Assembly (NCBI RefSeq): GCF_011065895.1
Contig: NZ_JAALCR010000022.1
Span: 57,279 to 121,278, forward strand
DNA: 64,000 bases
Origin: Paludisphaera rhizosphaerae
GTDB taxonomy: Bacteria; Planctomycetota; Planctomycetia; Isosphaerales; Isosphaeraceae
Direction of reading: 5' to 3'
In this document: positions 9,801-18,577 of the stretch, piece after piece
Layout of the letters: each line of letters begins with the position of its first letter
Numbering within the stretch: the first letter of the stretch is position 1
Notes under the pieces: model-generated
What the model was told of the DNA's origin: nothing
The model's input: the letters and a program-made list of their open reading frames with translations, nothing else
Databases searched by the model: none
Program-made: the position numbers and the translations under genes

Positions 9801-12401
9801 CTGTCACATTTCGCCCTTCGGATCGATCGCGAGCCGGAAGTCGACTTGCTCTACAGCGACGAAGACAAGCTGGGAGTCGATGGCGTCCGATTCGCCCCGC
9901 AATTCAAGCCCGACTGGTCGCCCGAACTGCTTCTGAACTTCTGCTATACCGGCCATCTGACTGCGGTCCGCGCCTCGGTCTATCGCGAGGTCGGCGGCAT
10001 GCGATTGGGGTTTGAGGGCTCGCAGGACTTCGACTTCTGGCTGCGGGCCTCCGAACGGGCGCGCAAGATCGTGCACGTCCCTCAGGTCCTTTACCACTGG
10101 CGAGTTCTTCCGGGGTCCACAGCGGCCAGCGGGCATGAGAAGCCGCACAGCTTCGAGGCCGGCCGTCGCGCCGTCGAGGAGGCCTTCGCCCGTCGAGGCG
10201 CGGCCTGCCGCGTCGAGCAGCCGGGATGGGCGCTCGCTGCCGGATGTGGCATTTTCCAGCCCGTCATGCCTGACGACGGCCCCTCGGTCGCCATCGTGAT
10301 TCCGACGAGGAATCAAAAGAGGCTGCTTCAGAACCTGCTCAAGTCGCTGCTCAAGACGACGTACCACAACTATCGCGTCTACATCATCGACAACGACAGC
10401 GACGATCCGGAGACGCTGGCCTTTCTGGCGAAGGTCCCGCATCAGGTTCTGCACATCCCCAACCTCGACGGCAAGTTCAACTACGCGGCCGTCCACAATA
10501 CGGCCGTCGGCCGCATCGAGGAGGACCTGATCCTCTTCATGAACAACGACATCGAGGTCGTCGAGCCGCGCTGGCTGAGCCAGATGGTCGGTTGGTCGCG
10601 ACTGCCCGGAATCGGTGCGGTAGGGGCTCGGTTGATGTACGCCGACCGCCGGATCCAGCACGCGGGCGTCACGCATGGCGTCCACGAAGGGATGGCGGGG
10701 CACACGTTCAAGCTGCTCCCCTGGTGGGACGGCGGGGAGATGGGGCTGGCTCGAGCGACGCGCGACTGCCTCGCCGTCACCGCGGCCTGCATGTTGACCC
10801 CTCGCCGGCTCTTTCAGGCGATGAACGGCTTCGACGAGGTCGACTTCGGGGTCGCGTTCAACGACGCCGATTACGGCTATCGTCTGCATGACGCCGGCTA
10901 TCGCAGCGTCGTCTGCGCCGAGGCGGAACTGTTCCACCACGAGGGAGCGACGCGAGGCTTCGCCGACGACCCGCGCGAGGAAGCGAACTACCGCCGGATC
11001 CACGGTCGACGCCGCGATCCCTACGTCAGCCCGCACTACGACCCGATGGTCGAGGCGTTTACCATCAAGCCGACGGTCGTTCCCGTCGCCGATGCCGATC
11101 GGCCGGTGCGGGCGATGGCGTTCAGCCACAACCTGAACTGGGAGGGCGCCTCGCGGTTCGAGCTGGAATTGACCATCGGGCTGAAGCAGGCCGGCGCCAT
11201 CGATCCCGTGGTGGTCAGCCCCGTCGATGGGCCTCTGCGATACGAATATGAGAAGGCCGGAGTTCCGCTCATCGTCGATCCGTCGCTAGTCTCGATCTTC
11301 GGCGGCCAGGCGGCCTATGAGGACTCGCGACGGCGCACCATTGACTTGCTCGCCCGCGAGGGGTGCCGCGTGGTCCACGCGAACACACTCCACGGCTTCT
11401 GGGCGGTCGACGCCGCCAGAGAGGCGGGACTGCCGTCGATCTGGAGCATCCACGAGAGCGAGGCCTGGCAGACCTACTTCGACCAGTTCCCGCGCGAGAT
11501 CGCCACGACCGCCCTGGGCTGCATGGAGTCCCCCTACCGGGTCGTCTTCACGGCGAAGAGTTCCGCCGAGGTCTGGAAGGAACTCGACACGCGGCGCAAC
11601 TTCGGACTCGTCCGTTACGCCCTCAACATCGAGCGGTTCCACGCCGAACTCGACGGCCACCCTCGCGACGAGGCTCGGGCCGAGTTGGGGCTGGCGGATG
11701 ACGACGTCTGCTTCCTGCTGCTGGGGACTGTCTGCGATCGGAAGGGCCAGCACGACCTGGTCCACGCTTTCCGAGCCCTCTCGGCCGACGCGGCGACGAA
11801 GGTCCGTTGCGTCGTCGTCGGAGCGCGGGACAGCCTTGAGTACAGCCGAGAGTTGAAGCGTCTGGCCGGCATGCTCCCCGAGGATCGGCGATCGCGATTC
11901 CAGATCGTTGACGAGACCGGAGCGACCGCCGTTTACTGGCAGGCGGCCGACGTCTTCTGCTGCACGTCGCGCGTTGAGAGTTATCCCCATGTGATTCTGG
12001 AGGCTCTCGGCCGCGGTCTACCGATCATCACGACCCCCGTGTTCGGCATTCCGGAGCAGGTCCGCCCAAACGTCAACGGGTTGTTCTACGAGCCCGGGGA
12101 CTTCCGCCTCTTCGCCCGACACCTGGAAGCTCTGGCCCGTGAACCGGTTCGTCGCCGGGCGATGGCCTCGGCGTCTTCCTGGATCCTGCGAGCCTTGCCG
12201 AGCCACAGCGACATGATTGAGCAGTACAGCGGGCTCTTCCGGGCCGCGGCTGAGAGTGCTCCGGACCGGCGGCTGGTAGCCGCCGCGCCGAGTGGACCGA
12301 CGACCTTGGGCTCCCGCATCTTCCACGGTCCGCATGATCGGGCGAAGCAGGGGCACGCGGTCGGGGCGCGCTATCGTCGGTCGATCGCCCTGGAGGGCTG
12401 A
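6852..12401 (+). CDS. Giant multidomain glycosyltransferase (GT2-GT4-GT2-GT2-GT4)
   Basis: An 1849-aa protein predicted to transfer several sugars during surface polysaccharide assembly. Approximate domains: 1-250 GT2-like (DVIVPVTLGG, LLVVDDGCGDR); 265-625 GT-B, with FPSLYEGFGLPPLEAMAAG and PVIA as the nucleotide-sugar site; 665-765 a long acidic, proline-rich linker; 790-840 a basic linker containing RLTIRFIQVVRTDGL; 885-1130 GT-A (FSILVPVYNTPAHF, DDASTD, LDHDDVL); 1145-1400 a second GT-A (IVIPTRNQKRLL, MNNDIEV); 1418-1800 a second GT-B. GGAGGAG at 6842-6848 suits the second ATG (6852) better than the ATG at 6849. The basic linker resembles that of the first glycosyltransferase in the window, so the two are likely related partners. 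Confidence 0.92.
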   Translation: MSQDRSADVIVPVTLGGPAMLGRLCAILECSGPALGRLLVVDDGCGDRVLAPGLAELAEADGRLQIVRCPRGLTWADYANRGLTERRGDVVLLAPDARPLQHWIEPLAEAAHSEERVALASPLTNGDGLAFDEAVDEARLRKVASGMPEFLPVARSGLTANFLRGDVLDAVGLLDASIASPRAALDDWLMRACALGFFAKRASRSLVLRDVPTRDRDESADEASMDEVSLLDRHVYLKDQVQRHSGSLDASVAAHAAVVESSGRINVAVDLRHLPLEMNGTKMYAWSLVRALAARSDVDLTLLAVHPLQADGLEGRLVSPDEWADDVAIIHKPAQIFDRTHAKLLVESRAHVVLTYQDMIAYRMAHVFENEAAHNEYRQTSRLTLLAVQAILTYSENTAREVEAEFGVDRELIHPIFLGVDIDDFSTPATEAETVETLTNVGLPGRFFLCLASDYPHKNITGLLDAYALLRRWWTDGEPPALALVGRASRVVAAAEDRFGGPIPGVHVLGPVGHDELRVLYQEADALVFPSLYEGFGLPPLEAMAAGTPVIAMPFSSVPEVCGDAVLYCGGLSPVDLARAMQRLAVDDELRRHLRTEGRRRSRELSWEKTAVQTVEVYRKVLLNPSSRSLLARRSLSEAIAHWSQPYVPPAAAAAVQPSEAPEDTAEIEVAEEIVSDENLQPCEDMLDLEPSSQIEVDPAADPEAGSACEDEVDPAPIHEEEPETATALPVAVEPEPVTVSSTVMVVSEAPAPYFEPEPLGIVNACQALKSAVRRRIRRDLVRFAGRQRSRLGRAKRLTIRFIQVVRTDGLSAAAGKAARKVRNKARHVSRRFAPTRLRAEAGCPYFQPPTMLEPYEAWRRTNGHSDFRAERLREQVAQIGRPVKFSILVPVYNTPAHFLAAAVESVLAQTYQHWELILADDASTDAATLGYLAGGLPRDPRVILVRRPVNGNISAATNTAAEHATGDFVVLLDHDDVLDPEALSHFALRIDREPEVDLLYSDEDKLGVDGVRFAPQFKPDWSPELLLNFCYTGHLTAVRASVYREVGGMRLGFEGSQDFDFWLRASERARKIVHVPQVLYHWRVLPGSTAASGHEKPHSFEAGRRAVEEAFARRGAACRVEQPGWALAAGCGIFQPVMPDDGPSVAIVIPTRNQKRLLQNLLKSLLKTTYHNYRVYIIDNDSDDPETLAFLAKVPHQVLHIPNLDGKFNYAAVHNTAVGRIEEDLILFMNNDIEVVEPRWLSQMVGWSRLPGIGAVGARLMYADRRIQHAGVTHGVHEGMAGHTFKLLPWWDGGEMGLARATRDCLAVTAACMLTPRRLFQAMNGFDEVDFGVAFNDADYGYRLHDAGYRSVVCAEAELFHHEGATRGFADDPREEANYRRIHGRRRDPYVSPHYDPMVEAFTIKPTVVPVADADRPVRAMAFSHNLNWEGASRFELELTIGLKQAGAIDPVVVSPVDGPLRYEYEKAGVPLIVDPSLVSIFGGQAAYEDSRRRTIDLLAREGCRVVHANTLHGFWAVDAAREAGLPSIWSIHESEAWQTYFDQFPREIATTALGCMESPYRVVFTAKSSAEVWKELDTRRNFGLVRYALNIERFHAELDGHPRDEARAELGLADDDVCFLLLGTVCDRKGQHDLVHAFRALSADAATKVRCVVVGARDSLEYSRELKRLAGMLPEDRRSRFQIVDETGATAVYWQAADVFCCTSRVESYPHVILEALGRGLPIITTPVFGIPEQVRPNVNGLFYEPGDFRLFARHLEALAREPVRRRAMASASSWILRALPSHSDMIEQYSGLFRAAAESAPDRRLVAAAPSGPTTLGSRIFHGPHDRAKQGHAVGARYRRSIALEG

Positions 12402-12443
12402 CGTCTCGCCTTGCGTCCCGCCGTTTCGACGAGGCAAGTTTCC

Positions 12444-13244
12444 ATGAGCGAGATTCCGGCCCCGATGCAGGCGAAACGCCGTCGGTTGAGCCAACGGCAC
12501 CTGGTCGGCGAGGGCGTCGAAATCGGCGCCCTCCACCACCCGATCGAACTGTCTCGACGAGCGCGAGTTCGCTACGTCGATCGGATGGATGCGACAGCGC
12601 TTCGCGCCCACTACTCCGAGTTGGCCGACTACGAATTCGTCCCCGTCGACATCATCGACGACGGAGAGCGTCTGGACACGCTGCCGGACGAGTCGCTCGA
12701 TTTCCTGGTCGCCAACCATTTCCTGGAACACGCTGAGAACCCGCTAGGAACGATGCGTAGGCATCTGAGCAAGCTTCGCCCGGGCGGGACGCTCTTCTAC
12801 GGGGTGCCGAACAAGGATTTCAGCTTCGATCGACCACGGCCGCTCACAACCTTCGAACACCTGGCCCGGGACGATGCAGCAGGCCCGGAGGTCTCACGCT
12901 CCGAACACTTTCGAGAATGGACGCGCGTCATCGAGCGCGTCGACGGCGCTGAGGCCGTCGAGGCCCGCGCCCGTCTGCTGGAGAGCATCGGCTACAGCAT
13001 CCACTTCCACGTGTGGGACGCAGCCAGCTTCGCCGACTTCCTCGATCGAGCCTGCGAACATCTCGAGGGCTCGTTCGAGATCCGGGAGTTCTCGCTCAAC
13101 GATATGGAGCTGATCGCGGTGCTCGGGCGGACCGAGACGGACGCCATCGTCGAACCGTCGCGGTCGCGTCGACGGGCCTCCCGGCCCATGCTCAACCTGG
13201 CTTCGAGGCTGGGACATCTACGGGCGCGCCTGGTCGCTCGCTGA
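12444..13244 (+). CDS. Class I SAM-dependent methyltransferase
   Basis: A 266-aa methyltransferase of the Methyltransf_11 type. GEGVEIGALHHPI stands where the glycine-rich SAM motif is expected. Then come YVDRMDATALRAHY, the conserved SLDFLVANHFLEHAENP block and LRPGGTLFYGVPN. The ATG at 12444 is chosen because GAGGCAAG precedes it and the eleven upstream residues are not family-like. It follows the giant glycosyltransferase by 42 bases on the same strand and is probably cotranscribed with it, which suggests methylation of a sugar or glycan precursor. A strong hairpin terminator follows. Confidence 0.82.
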   Translation: MSEIPAPMQAKRRRLSQRHLVGEGVEIGALHHPIELSRRARVRYVDRMDATALRAHYSELADYEFVPVDIIDDGERLDTLPDESLDFLVANHFLEHAENPLGTMRRHLSKLRPGGTLFYGVPNKDFSFDRPRPLTTFEHLARDDAAGPEVSRSEHFREWTRVIERVDGAEAVEARARLLESIGYSIHFHVWDAASFADFLDRACEHLEGSFEIREFSLNDMELIAVLGRTETDAIVEPSRSRRRASRPMLNLASRLGHLRARLVAR

Positions 13245-13268
13245 GCCTCGCCGCTTGACTCAGAAATG

Positions 13269-13317
13269 CAAGACGCCGGCCTCCTCGGCTGTGGATTCCG
13301 AGGCAGCCGGCGTCTTG
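13269..13317. terminator. Strong bidirectional terminator
   Basis: Outer arms CAAGACGCCGGC (13269-13280) and GCCGGCGTCTTG (13306-13317) are a perfect 12-bp stem. An inner stem CCTCGG / CCGAGG (13283-13288 / 13298-13303) extends it. It separates the convergent methyltransferase and DUF2142 genes. Its arms are nearly identical to those of the hairpin at 43853-43892. Confidence 0.8.
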
Positions 13318-13340
13318 CGTATCCATCAATCGAAACGCGC

Positions 13341-15170
13341 TCAGGAGGAGATGGTGCGGTCGTCTCGTTCAGTCGAGACCTCGGTCTGAGCGACGATCGA
13401 GGGGGCGGGCACGGCTGGCTCGCTGGGGTCGAGGCGTTCGCGCTTGCGACCGATGCGGAGCCAGGTCGGCCGATGCGGGGACGAATTCGCATCGGCCGCG
13501 GCGTCGGCTTGGCTTGCGGCGGCGGCGCCATCGACGGCGATGTTGACGATCAGCAGGAGGAAGAGGACGAGGCTGGAGGCCAGCGCGGCAGCGGCCGTGA
13601 TCGTGGAAAGAAACCAGGGCTGGAGGGTCGAGATCCGTTGCAAGGCCTCCATCCCGGTTCGTCCGCCCGAGTAGACCGGCGGCATCTGGATCCACCAGGT
13701 CGTCTGCTCGGCGACGATGCTGAGGCCCACGATCATCGTCACGAACCCGACGGCCGCGAAGCGAGACCATCCCATCGCCCCCACGCCGGCGAGGAGGCAG
13801 AGCCAGGGAATCGCGGGCGCTGCGTACCATGGACCCGTCGTCGTGATCCCCCAGGCCATGGCCGACTGCAAGGCGTGGTAGAGCAATGCCGCGAAGAAAC
13901 CGGCGACGACCCCCAGGCAAAGGACCGGGGTCGCGACTGAGTCGACGGTGAGAACCTCACGGCCGAGCTTGATCCCAAACCGCTCCAGTCCTCGACGCCC
14001 CAGGTACGTGCCCGCGGCCAGAACCAGGCCCCAGGCCGCTAATTCCACGCAGTAGCGGTGGTAGGTCGCGATGTCCGCGATCGGGAGGACCCACGACCAG
14101 TTCCCCTGAATGAAAACGCCCTCGCCGAACAGCCAGCGGGCGTACACCAGCGGGTGGAATTCACTGTAGGCCTTGTACAGATCGTGAAGTCCCCGTCCCT
14201 TGGCGCGGTTCTCGATGGCCTCCTGCATCGGAGTGGCCATACCGTAGACGCTGAAGTTGTGCGCAAGGTCGGGGCCCATCAGACAGGCGATCACGCAGGC
14301 GATCGCCGCCGCCGATCCGGACGCGACGCCCCAGGAGGGCCGCGTCCGCACCACGCCGATCAGCCATGCCAGTCCCAGCGCCGGGAGAAGTGCGAAATTC
14401 GTGGCTTTCATCACGATGGCCAGGCCGGTCAAGAGCGCGGCGAGAGCCGCCTGGCGGACCAACCTGCGGCTGTCGATCGCCATGGAGAGCATCGCCGCCA
14501 CGGCGGCCACGGAGAAGAGCAGACCGGCCGCGTCATTGGAAACGCGGATCGCGTTCATTACTAGCAGCGGCTGGACCCCGATCATCAGGGCGATCCAGCC
14601 GGCCGTGCGGCGATCCGGGACTCGTTGAGCGACCACTCCGAGCGCGATCCAGACGGCCCCCGCGACGAACGCGAGGTTCAGGAGTCGCACCCCGGCGACC
14701 GAGGATCGGAGATTGTCCAGGCCGCCGAGGGCCCTGAACAACGGCCCGACCATGATGTAGTACCACCAGGAATGCTGAGCCTGGTAGAGCCGCACGCCGT
14801 GATTGGCCGGCACATGCGCCGCGTCGACGCGGCCCTTCTCACGGTCGGGGTTCCAGTACGACTCGTAGGAATGCGGCTTGATCGGCTGGGGGAATTGAAC
14901 GCGCGCCGATTCGGGCTGGGGGAAATCGCGGTGGATGGCTGCGATCAGGTCGGCGGGAACCTGCGTCTGATTCAAAATCGCCCGCTGACCGGTATCGTGG
15001 ATGTATCCGATGTAGGCGACGTGCTGATACTCGTCCCAGCCCTCGAACGGCGGGGTCTGGGTGAGTCCCACGACGCCTCGCGCAAGAACCAGCCCGACGA
15101 CGATGAGGCGCAATCGATTCGAGAGGGACGGACTTCGGAGGTTCCTGGGGGTTTCCACCGTTGATTCCAT
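13341..15170 (-). CDS. DUF2142-type polytopic membrane protein, probable lipid-linked sugar glycosyltransferase
   Basis: A 609-aa integral membrane protein with about ten or more hydrophobic segments. The N-terminal part has TPPFEGWDEYQHVAYIGYI after the first membrane helix, the acidic first-loop signature of GT-C-like families such as DUF2142/PMT, where an acidic residue handles the lipid-linked sugar donor. LYQAQHSWWYYIMVGPLF follows and also fits. The C-terminus is charged. The ATG at 15170 follows AGGAGG by 11 bases; a GTG at 15191 in the same frame is a less likely alternative. It adjoins the glycosyltransferase cluster, which suggests glycan or glycolipid synthesis at the membrane. Substrate unknown. 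Confidence 0.78.
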   Translation of the reverse strand: MESTVETPRNLRSPSLSNRLRLIVVGLVLARGVVGLTQTPPFEGWDEYQHVAYIGYIHDTGQRAILNQTQVPADLIAAIHRDFPQPESARVQFPQPIKPHSYESYWNPDREKGRVDAAHVPANHGVRLYQAQHSWWYYIMVGPLFRALGGLDNLRSSVAGVRLLNLAFVAGAVWIALGVVAQRVPDRRTAGWIALMIGVQPLLVMNAIRVSNDAAGLLFSVAAVAAMLSMAIDSRRLVRQAALAALLTGLAIVMKATNFALLPALGLAWLIGVVRTRPSWGVASGSAAAIACVIACLMGPDLAHNFSVYGMATPMQEAIENRAKGRGLHDLYKAYSEFHPLVYARWLFGEGVFIQGNWSWVLPIADIATYHRYCVELAAWGLVLAAGTYLGRRGLERFGIKLGREVLTVDSVATPVLCLGVVAGFFAALLYHALQSAMAWGITTTGPWYAAPAIPWLCLLAGVGAMGWSRFAAVGFVTMIVGLSIVAEQTTWWIQMPPVYSGGRTGMEALQRISTLQPWFLSTITAAAALASSLVLFLLLIVNIAVDGAAAASQADAAADANSSPHRPTWLRIGRKRERLDPSEPAVPAPSIVAQTEVSTERDDRTISS

Positions 15171-15667
15171 GACCCGATATGCCTCCTGCACGCGTTTCCT
15201 GGCGACTTCCTGTCGCTACGGGCGGATCAACGCCTATTCACCGAATAACCATCGGCATCGGCGCCACGATACTCCAGTCACGCCGTCCCTTTCGAGGAGG
15301 GGGGCACGCGGTTTCGTGCTCAAAAGGCCATTTCTCTCGGGCTGTATCGATCGGCCTGGCCGTCGTCTCGATCGCCGAACTCGAGGGCGTTCTATTAGTA
15401 ATGCAAACGTCCTGGTTCTGGAATCGAGAATCCCCGCGATCAGAGCGGTCGTTCAGCCACTTGGGCTCGAGCACGTACTAGGGTTGAATTGGGTCTCACG
15501 AATATGAATTTGATTGACTGACGCTGTTCCGATTGCGAGCAGTCACGGTATCGTGGTGGCTTCGCGGGATCTTGAGGACGACGCCTCCTCCTGATCCAGG
15601 TCGAGTGGGCCTGCGGGCCTGAAGCGGTACGGCGTCGCGATGCAAATCGCATTTTGGAGGAAGCAGC
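15171..15667. other. Intergenic region between divergent genes
   Basis: About 500 bases between divergently transcribed genes. Reading frames here have no recognisable protein character. An AT-richer stretch around 15480-15525 may contain promoter elements for the surface-protein gene, but no convincing -35/-10 pair was found. Confidence 0.5.
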
Positions 15668-17740
15668 ATGATTGGCTCCGAATTGGGCAACTGCGGTTTG
15701 CGTCCGGTGGGTGGGAAGCGGCGACGGCGGAGAGTCACGCCTCATCTGGAACCCATGGAAGGGCGGCTCTGCCTGTCTGGACTGACTCCTGGGCTCGGAG
15801 TCGCCACACCGGTCAACGGCTCGCTGATGTTCGTGATCGACAGTGACGCCAACGGCAGTTCGGACATCTCGCGGCCGTACGGAAGCGACACCGACATCCC
15901 GATCTTCGGCGACTTCACCGGCTCGACGCTGACGAACATCGGGATCTATCGTCCGTCAACCGGAACGTGGGCGATCGACACCAAGAACAACGGCTCCGTG
16001 GGCCTGGTCGTCTCGTTCGGGGGACCGAACTGGAAGCCGGTGACCGGCGACATCAACGGCGACGGCCGGACCGACCTGGGGCTCTACGATCCAAACACGG
16101 GAACGTGGGCCTTCTGCACCGACCTGAGCGGCCGCGTCAATCTGTCGTTCCATTACGGCGGGAGTCGCGGCGACGTTCCGCTGCTGGCCGACTTCAATCA
16201 CGACGGATTCGACGATCCCGTGATTTACAACGGCGGCAACTGGCTTGTGGATACGAACTCGGACCGGGTCCCCGATCAGACCTATCGCTTCGGCGGCGCG
16301 AGCCTCGCCCCCGCCGGCGCTACGCCGCTGGCCTTCGACCTGTACGGCACGCACGACCCGGTTCTTGCTCTGGTCGCCCCCCAGTCGAACGGCCAACTCA
16401 ACTGGTACATCAACCCGAGCCGCGACGGCAAGAACTACCAGACCTATCGACTCGGCCTGAACGGAAGCACTCCGTACACTGGCTACTTCTCGACGGCGAA
16501 TTCTCTGTTCGTCAACTCTGCAACGGGGGCGGACGTGGCGGGGGCGGGGTCTTACGGGGCTCCGTTCAAGACCATCACCGCCGCTGTCAACGCCGCGACG
16601 CCCGGAACGACGATCCGACTGGCGTCGGGCGGCTATTCCGAGAACGTCATCCTCAACGCCAAGTCGAACCTGAAGATCGTCGGGACCGGGATGTACTCGA
16701 CGGTCGTCTCCCCGGCGAGCAAGGACGCCTTTCTCGTTTACATGTCGTCGAACATCCACTTCGACGACCTCTGGCTCCGTTCCGCGGGGACCGACGGTCG
16801 CGGCATCGTTGCGCTGGGGTCGTCTGTCGTGACGAACCTCATCCGGACCAACGACACTCGCTGGATCGGCCTGCTGGCCGGCGGCGCCAATGGGCAGGTC
16901 ACGACGGTGACCTCGCGCTACAGCCGGTTCGACGGAATTCAGACGATCTCCGGGGTTTATCTCGACGACGCCGCGATCGGCAGTTTCTACGGGATCTCGG
17001 CCTCTGAGATCGGCTTCGCCACGGACTACACCGGCGACGGTGCGGGGCTCGTCGTTCAGGGAACGTCCGTCGCCCGGGTCGACAGGTCGACGTTCTACCA
17101 CAACCGGGACTGCGGCGTGACGGCCAACACCGGTGGACGGTTGGAGATGAGCAACTCCTACTCCGGGAATCACATCCAGGGGTTCGGCGCGAGCCTGTTC
17201 AACAACTCGACCGGCATCTTCAATAACGACACGTTCGCCAACAACGGCGTGACCTTCGGGGCGGTCGGCGGGATGAACGGGATCGAGTTCGCTTACAACT
17301 TCACGGGTTGGGGCTTCGTCGCCAACAGCCGCTTCCTGAACAACACGGCGAACGGCGTCTTCATCGAGAGCGCTCCCAACCAGATCCAGATCGTCAACAA
17401 CTACTTTTCGGGCAACTGGGCTGGAGTCACCGTGTTTGCGGATCAACCCCAGGACATCAACGTCCTGGTGAAGGGGAATACGTTCGCCACGCCGGCGGAC
17501 GCGACCTATGAGACGTTCGGCGTCACGGCCATCGGGAGCAAGGCCCACATGGTCCTGGGCGGTTCGGGGGCGGACCAGAACACCTTCGACGGCTTCTGGG
17601 ACTACCGCTTCGTCGGCCTCAACCACGTGGGAGGGTTGCAGAACAAGGAGTTGGGCTGCCCAGACATCACGGTCCTTGGCAACGTCTTCCGGCGCAAGGG
17701 GCAGACGATTTCCACCAGCCTCGCCGTTGCTCCCTGCTGA
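15668..17740 (+). CDS. Secreted planctomycete surface protein: FG-GAP-like repeats plus right-handed beta-helix
   Basis: A 690-aa predicted extracellular protein. The N-terminus carries an Arg-rich stretch and LEPMEGRLCLS, the motif common at the start of large planctomycete secreted proteins. Residues about 45-275 contain four repeats of 50-60 aa of the FG-GAP/VCBS kind (GDFTGSTLTNIGIYRPSTGTW, GDINGDGRTDLGLYDPNTGTW as spaced examples; also ADFNHDGFDDPVIYN) with Asp-rich calcium-type loops. Residues about 280-690 start with GSYGAPFKTITAAVNAATPG, typical of pectate-lyase-like parallel beta-helices, and are rich in Asn. GGAGGAAGCAGC precedes the ATG. It may bind or degrade polysaccharide; catalytic residues could not be assigned. 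Confidence 0.82.
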   Translation: MIGSELGNCGLRPVGGKRRRRRVTPHLEPMEGRLCLSGLTPGLGVATPVNGSLMFVIDSDANGSSDISRPYGSDTDIPIFGDFTGSTLTNIGIYRPSTGTWAIDTKNNGSVGLVVSFGGPNWKPVTGDINGDGRTDLGLYDPNTGTWAFCTDLSGRVNLSFHYGGSRGDVPLLADFNHDGFDDPVIYNGGNWLVDTNSDRVPDQTYRFGGASLAPAGATPLAFDLYGTHDPVLALVAPQSNGQLNWYINPSRDGKNYQTYRLGLNGSTPYTGYFSTANSLFVNSATGADVAGAGSYGAPFKTITAAVNAATPGTTIRLASGGYSENVILNAKSNLKIVGTGMYSTVVSPASKDAFLVYMSSNIHFDDLWLRSAGTDGRGIVALGSSVVTNLIRTNDTRWIGLLAGGANGQVTTVTSRYSRFDGIQTISGVYLDDAAIGSFYGISASEIGFATDYTGDGAGLVVQGTSVARVDRSTFYHNRDCGVTANTGGRLEMSNSYSGNHIQGFGASLFNNSTGIFNNDTFANNGVTFGAVGGMNGIEFAYNFTGWGFVANSRFLNNTANGVFIESAPNQIQIVNNYFSGNWAGVTVFADQPQDINVLVKGNTFATPADATYETFGVTAIGSKAHMVLGGSGADQNTFDGFWDYRFVGLNHVGGLQNKELGCPDITVLGNVFRRKGQTISTSLAVAPC

Positions 17741-17746
17741 TTCTCG

Positions 17747-17784
17747 CGAGGTCGGCGGGCGGGGATTTACGCCCGCCGGCCTCG
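17747..17784. terminator. Bidirectional terminator overlapping the methyltransferase stop codon
   Basis: Arms CGAGGTCGGCGGGCG (17747-17761) and CGCCCGCCGGCCTCG (17770-17784) pair over 15 positions with one G-T. The 8-nt loop contains the TAA stop of the minus-strand gene (17767-17769). It serves two convergent genes. Confidence 0.78.
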
Positions 17785-18534
17785 GACGATCGCGCGGACG
17801 CATTCAATCCGAATCGAAGGCTTCTGACCAGGCGCCACCCGGAATCCGCGCGCGTCCAGGCCGGCCAGCAGGACCTCGCGAACGCTGTCCTTGGATTCGC
17901 TTGGCGAGCCGCGATCGAACCACTCGTCGAAGTCCAACTCGAACTCTTCCTCGACGCAGCGGATTTCGGTCAGCCCGGCGGCGGCGAAAAGGTCGACGAG
18001 TTGACCGCCGGTCAGGTTGCGCGTGTGGGTGCGGTCGCGGGCGACTTCCAACTCCTGATGCTTTCTGGCACGGGCCGGATCGGGGCTGCAAAGGTGGTCG
18101 CAGAGAACGACGAAGCCCCCGGGCCGGACCAACTCGATCTGACGTGCGAGGAAGGCTCGCGGGTCCAGCACATGGTGCAGGACGTATCGCGAGTAGGCTC
18201 CGTCGAACGGGCCCAGGGCGGCGATTTCGGGCGAGTGGATTGAAGCCTGGACGAATCGCGCAGCATCCCCAAAAGGGGCGCAGCGAGCTTGCGCCCGCTC
18301 GATCATGACAGGGGAGAGGTCGGCGCCGACGACCTGGAAGCCGGCCTTGAGAAAAGCCTCGGCGACAAGGCCTGGTCCGCAGCCTGCATCGAGCAGGCGC
18401 GAGCCGGGCGGGAAATCGGCGGCTCGGACGAGGCGTTCGAGAGCGGCTGGATCGCTCTGGACGGGGGCTTTCTCGAACTTGGCCGCCTGATCGTTGAAGG
18501 CTCCGGCCAGGTCTTCGTCGTGTCGTTCGCCCAT
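17767..18534 (-). CDS. Class I SAM-dependent methyltransferase (Methyltransf_11)
   Basis: A 255-aa methyltransferase. Residues about 45-55 are the SAM motif LLDAGCGPGLVAEAFL, followed by VVGADLSPVMIERAQ (acidic motif II), FDGAYSRYVLHHVLDP and LVRPGGFVVLCDH. The pattern is that of small-molecule or quinone-type methyltransferases, but the substrate is not clear. The ATG at 18534 begins MGERHDEDLAGAF. Upstream in-frame codons continue without family similarity. The gene starts 43 bases after the end of the CehA/McbA-type gene on the same strand, so the two are probably cotranscribed. The stop lies in a terminator loop. Confidence 0.85.
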   Translation of the reverse strand: MGERHDEDLAGAFNDQAAKFEKAPVQSDPAALERLVRAADFPPGSRLLDAGCGPGLVAEAFLKAGFQVVGADLSPVMIERAQARCAPFGDAARFVQASIHSPEIAALGPFDGAYSRYVLHHVLDPRAFLARQIELVRPGGFVVLCDHLCSPDPARARKHQELEVARDRTHTRNLTGGQLVDLFAAAGLTEIRCVEEEFELDFDEWFDRGSPSESKDSVREVLLAGLDARGFRVAPGQKPSIRIECVRAIVRGRRA

Positions 18535-18577
18535 GGGTTTCGCTTTCGTACTCGGAGACTTCCATCGTCTGGCCGGC

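Noticed and set aside
15171..15667. Small open frames in the intergenic region before the surface-protein gene
   Set aside because: Short, mixed composition, no ribosome site and no conserved pattern visible.
15645..15667. GGAAGCAGC near 15655 as an SRP RNA tetraloop
   Set aside because: It is the ribosome site and start region of the surface-protein gene; the SRP helix 8 context is missing.
15956..17803. 615-residue minus-strand open frame across the surface-protein gene
   Set aside because: Antisense shadow; the plus-strand frame has repeats, a ribosome site and a family motif.
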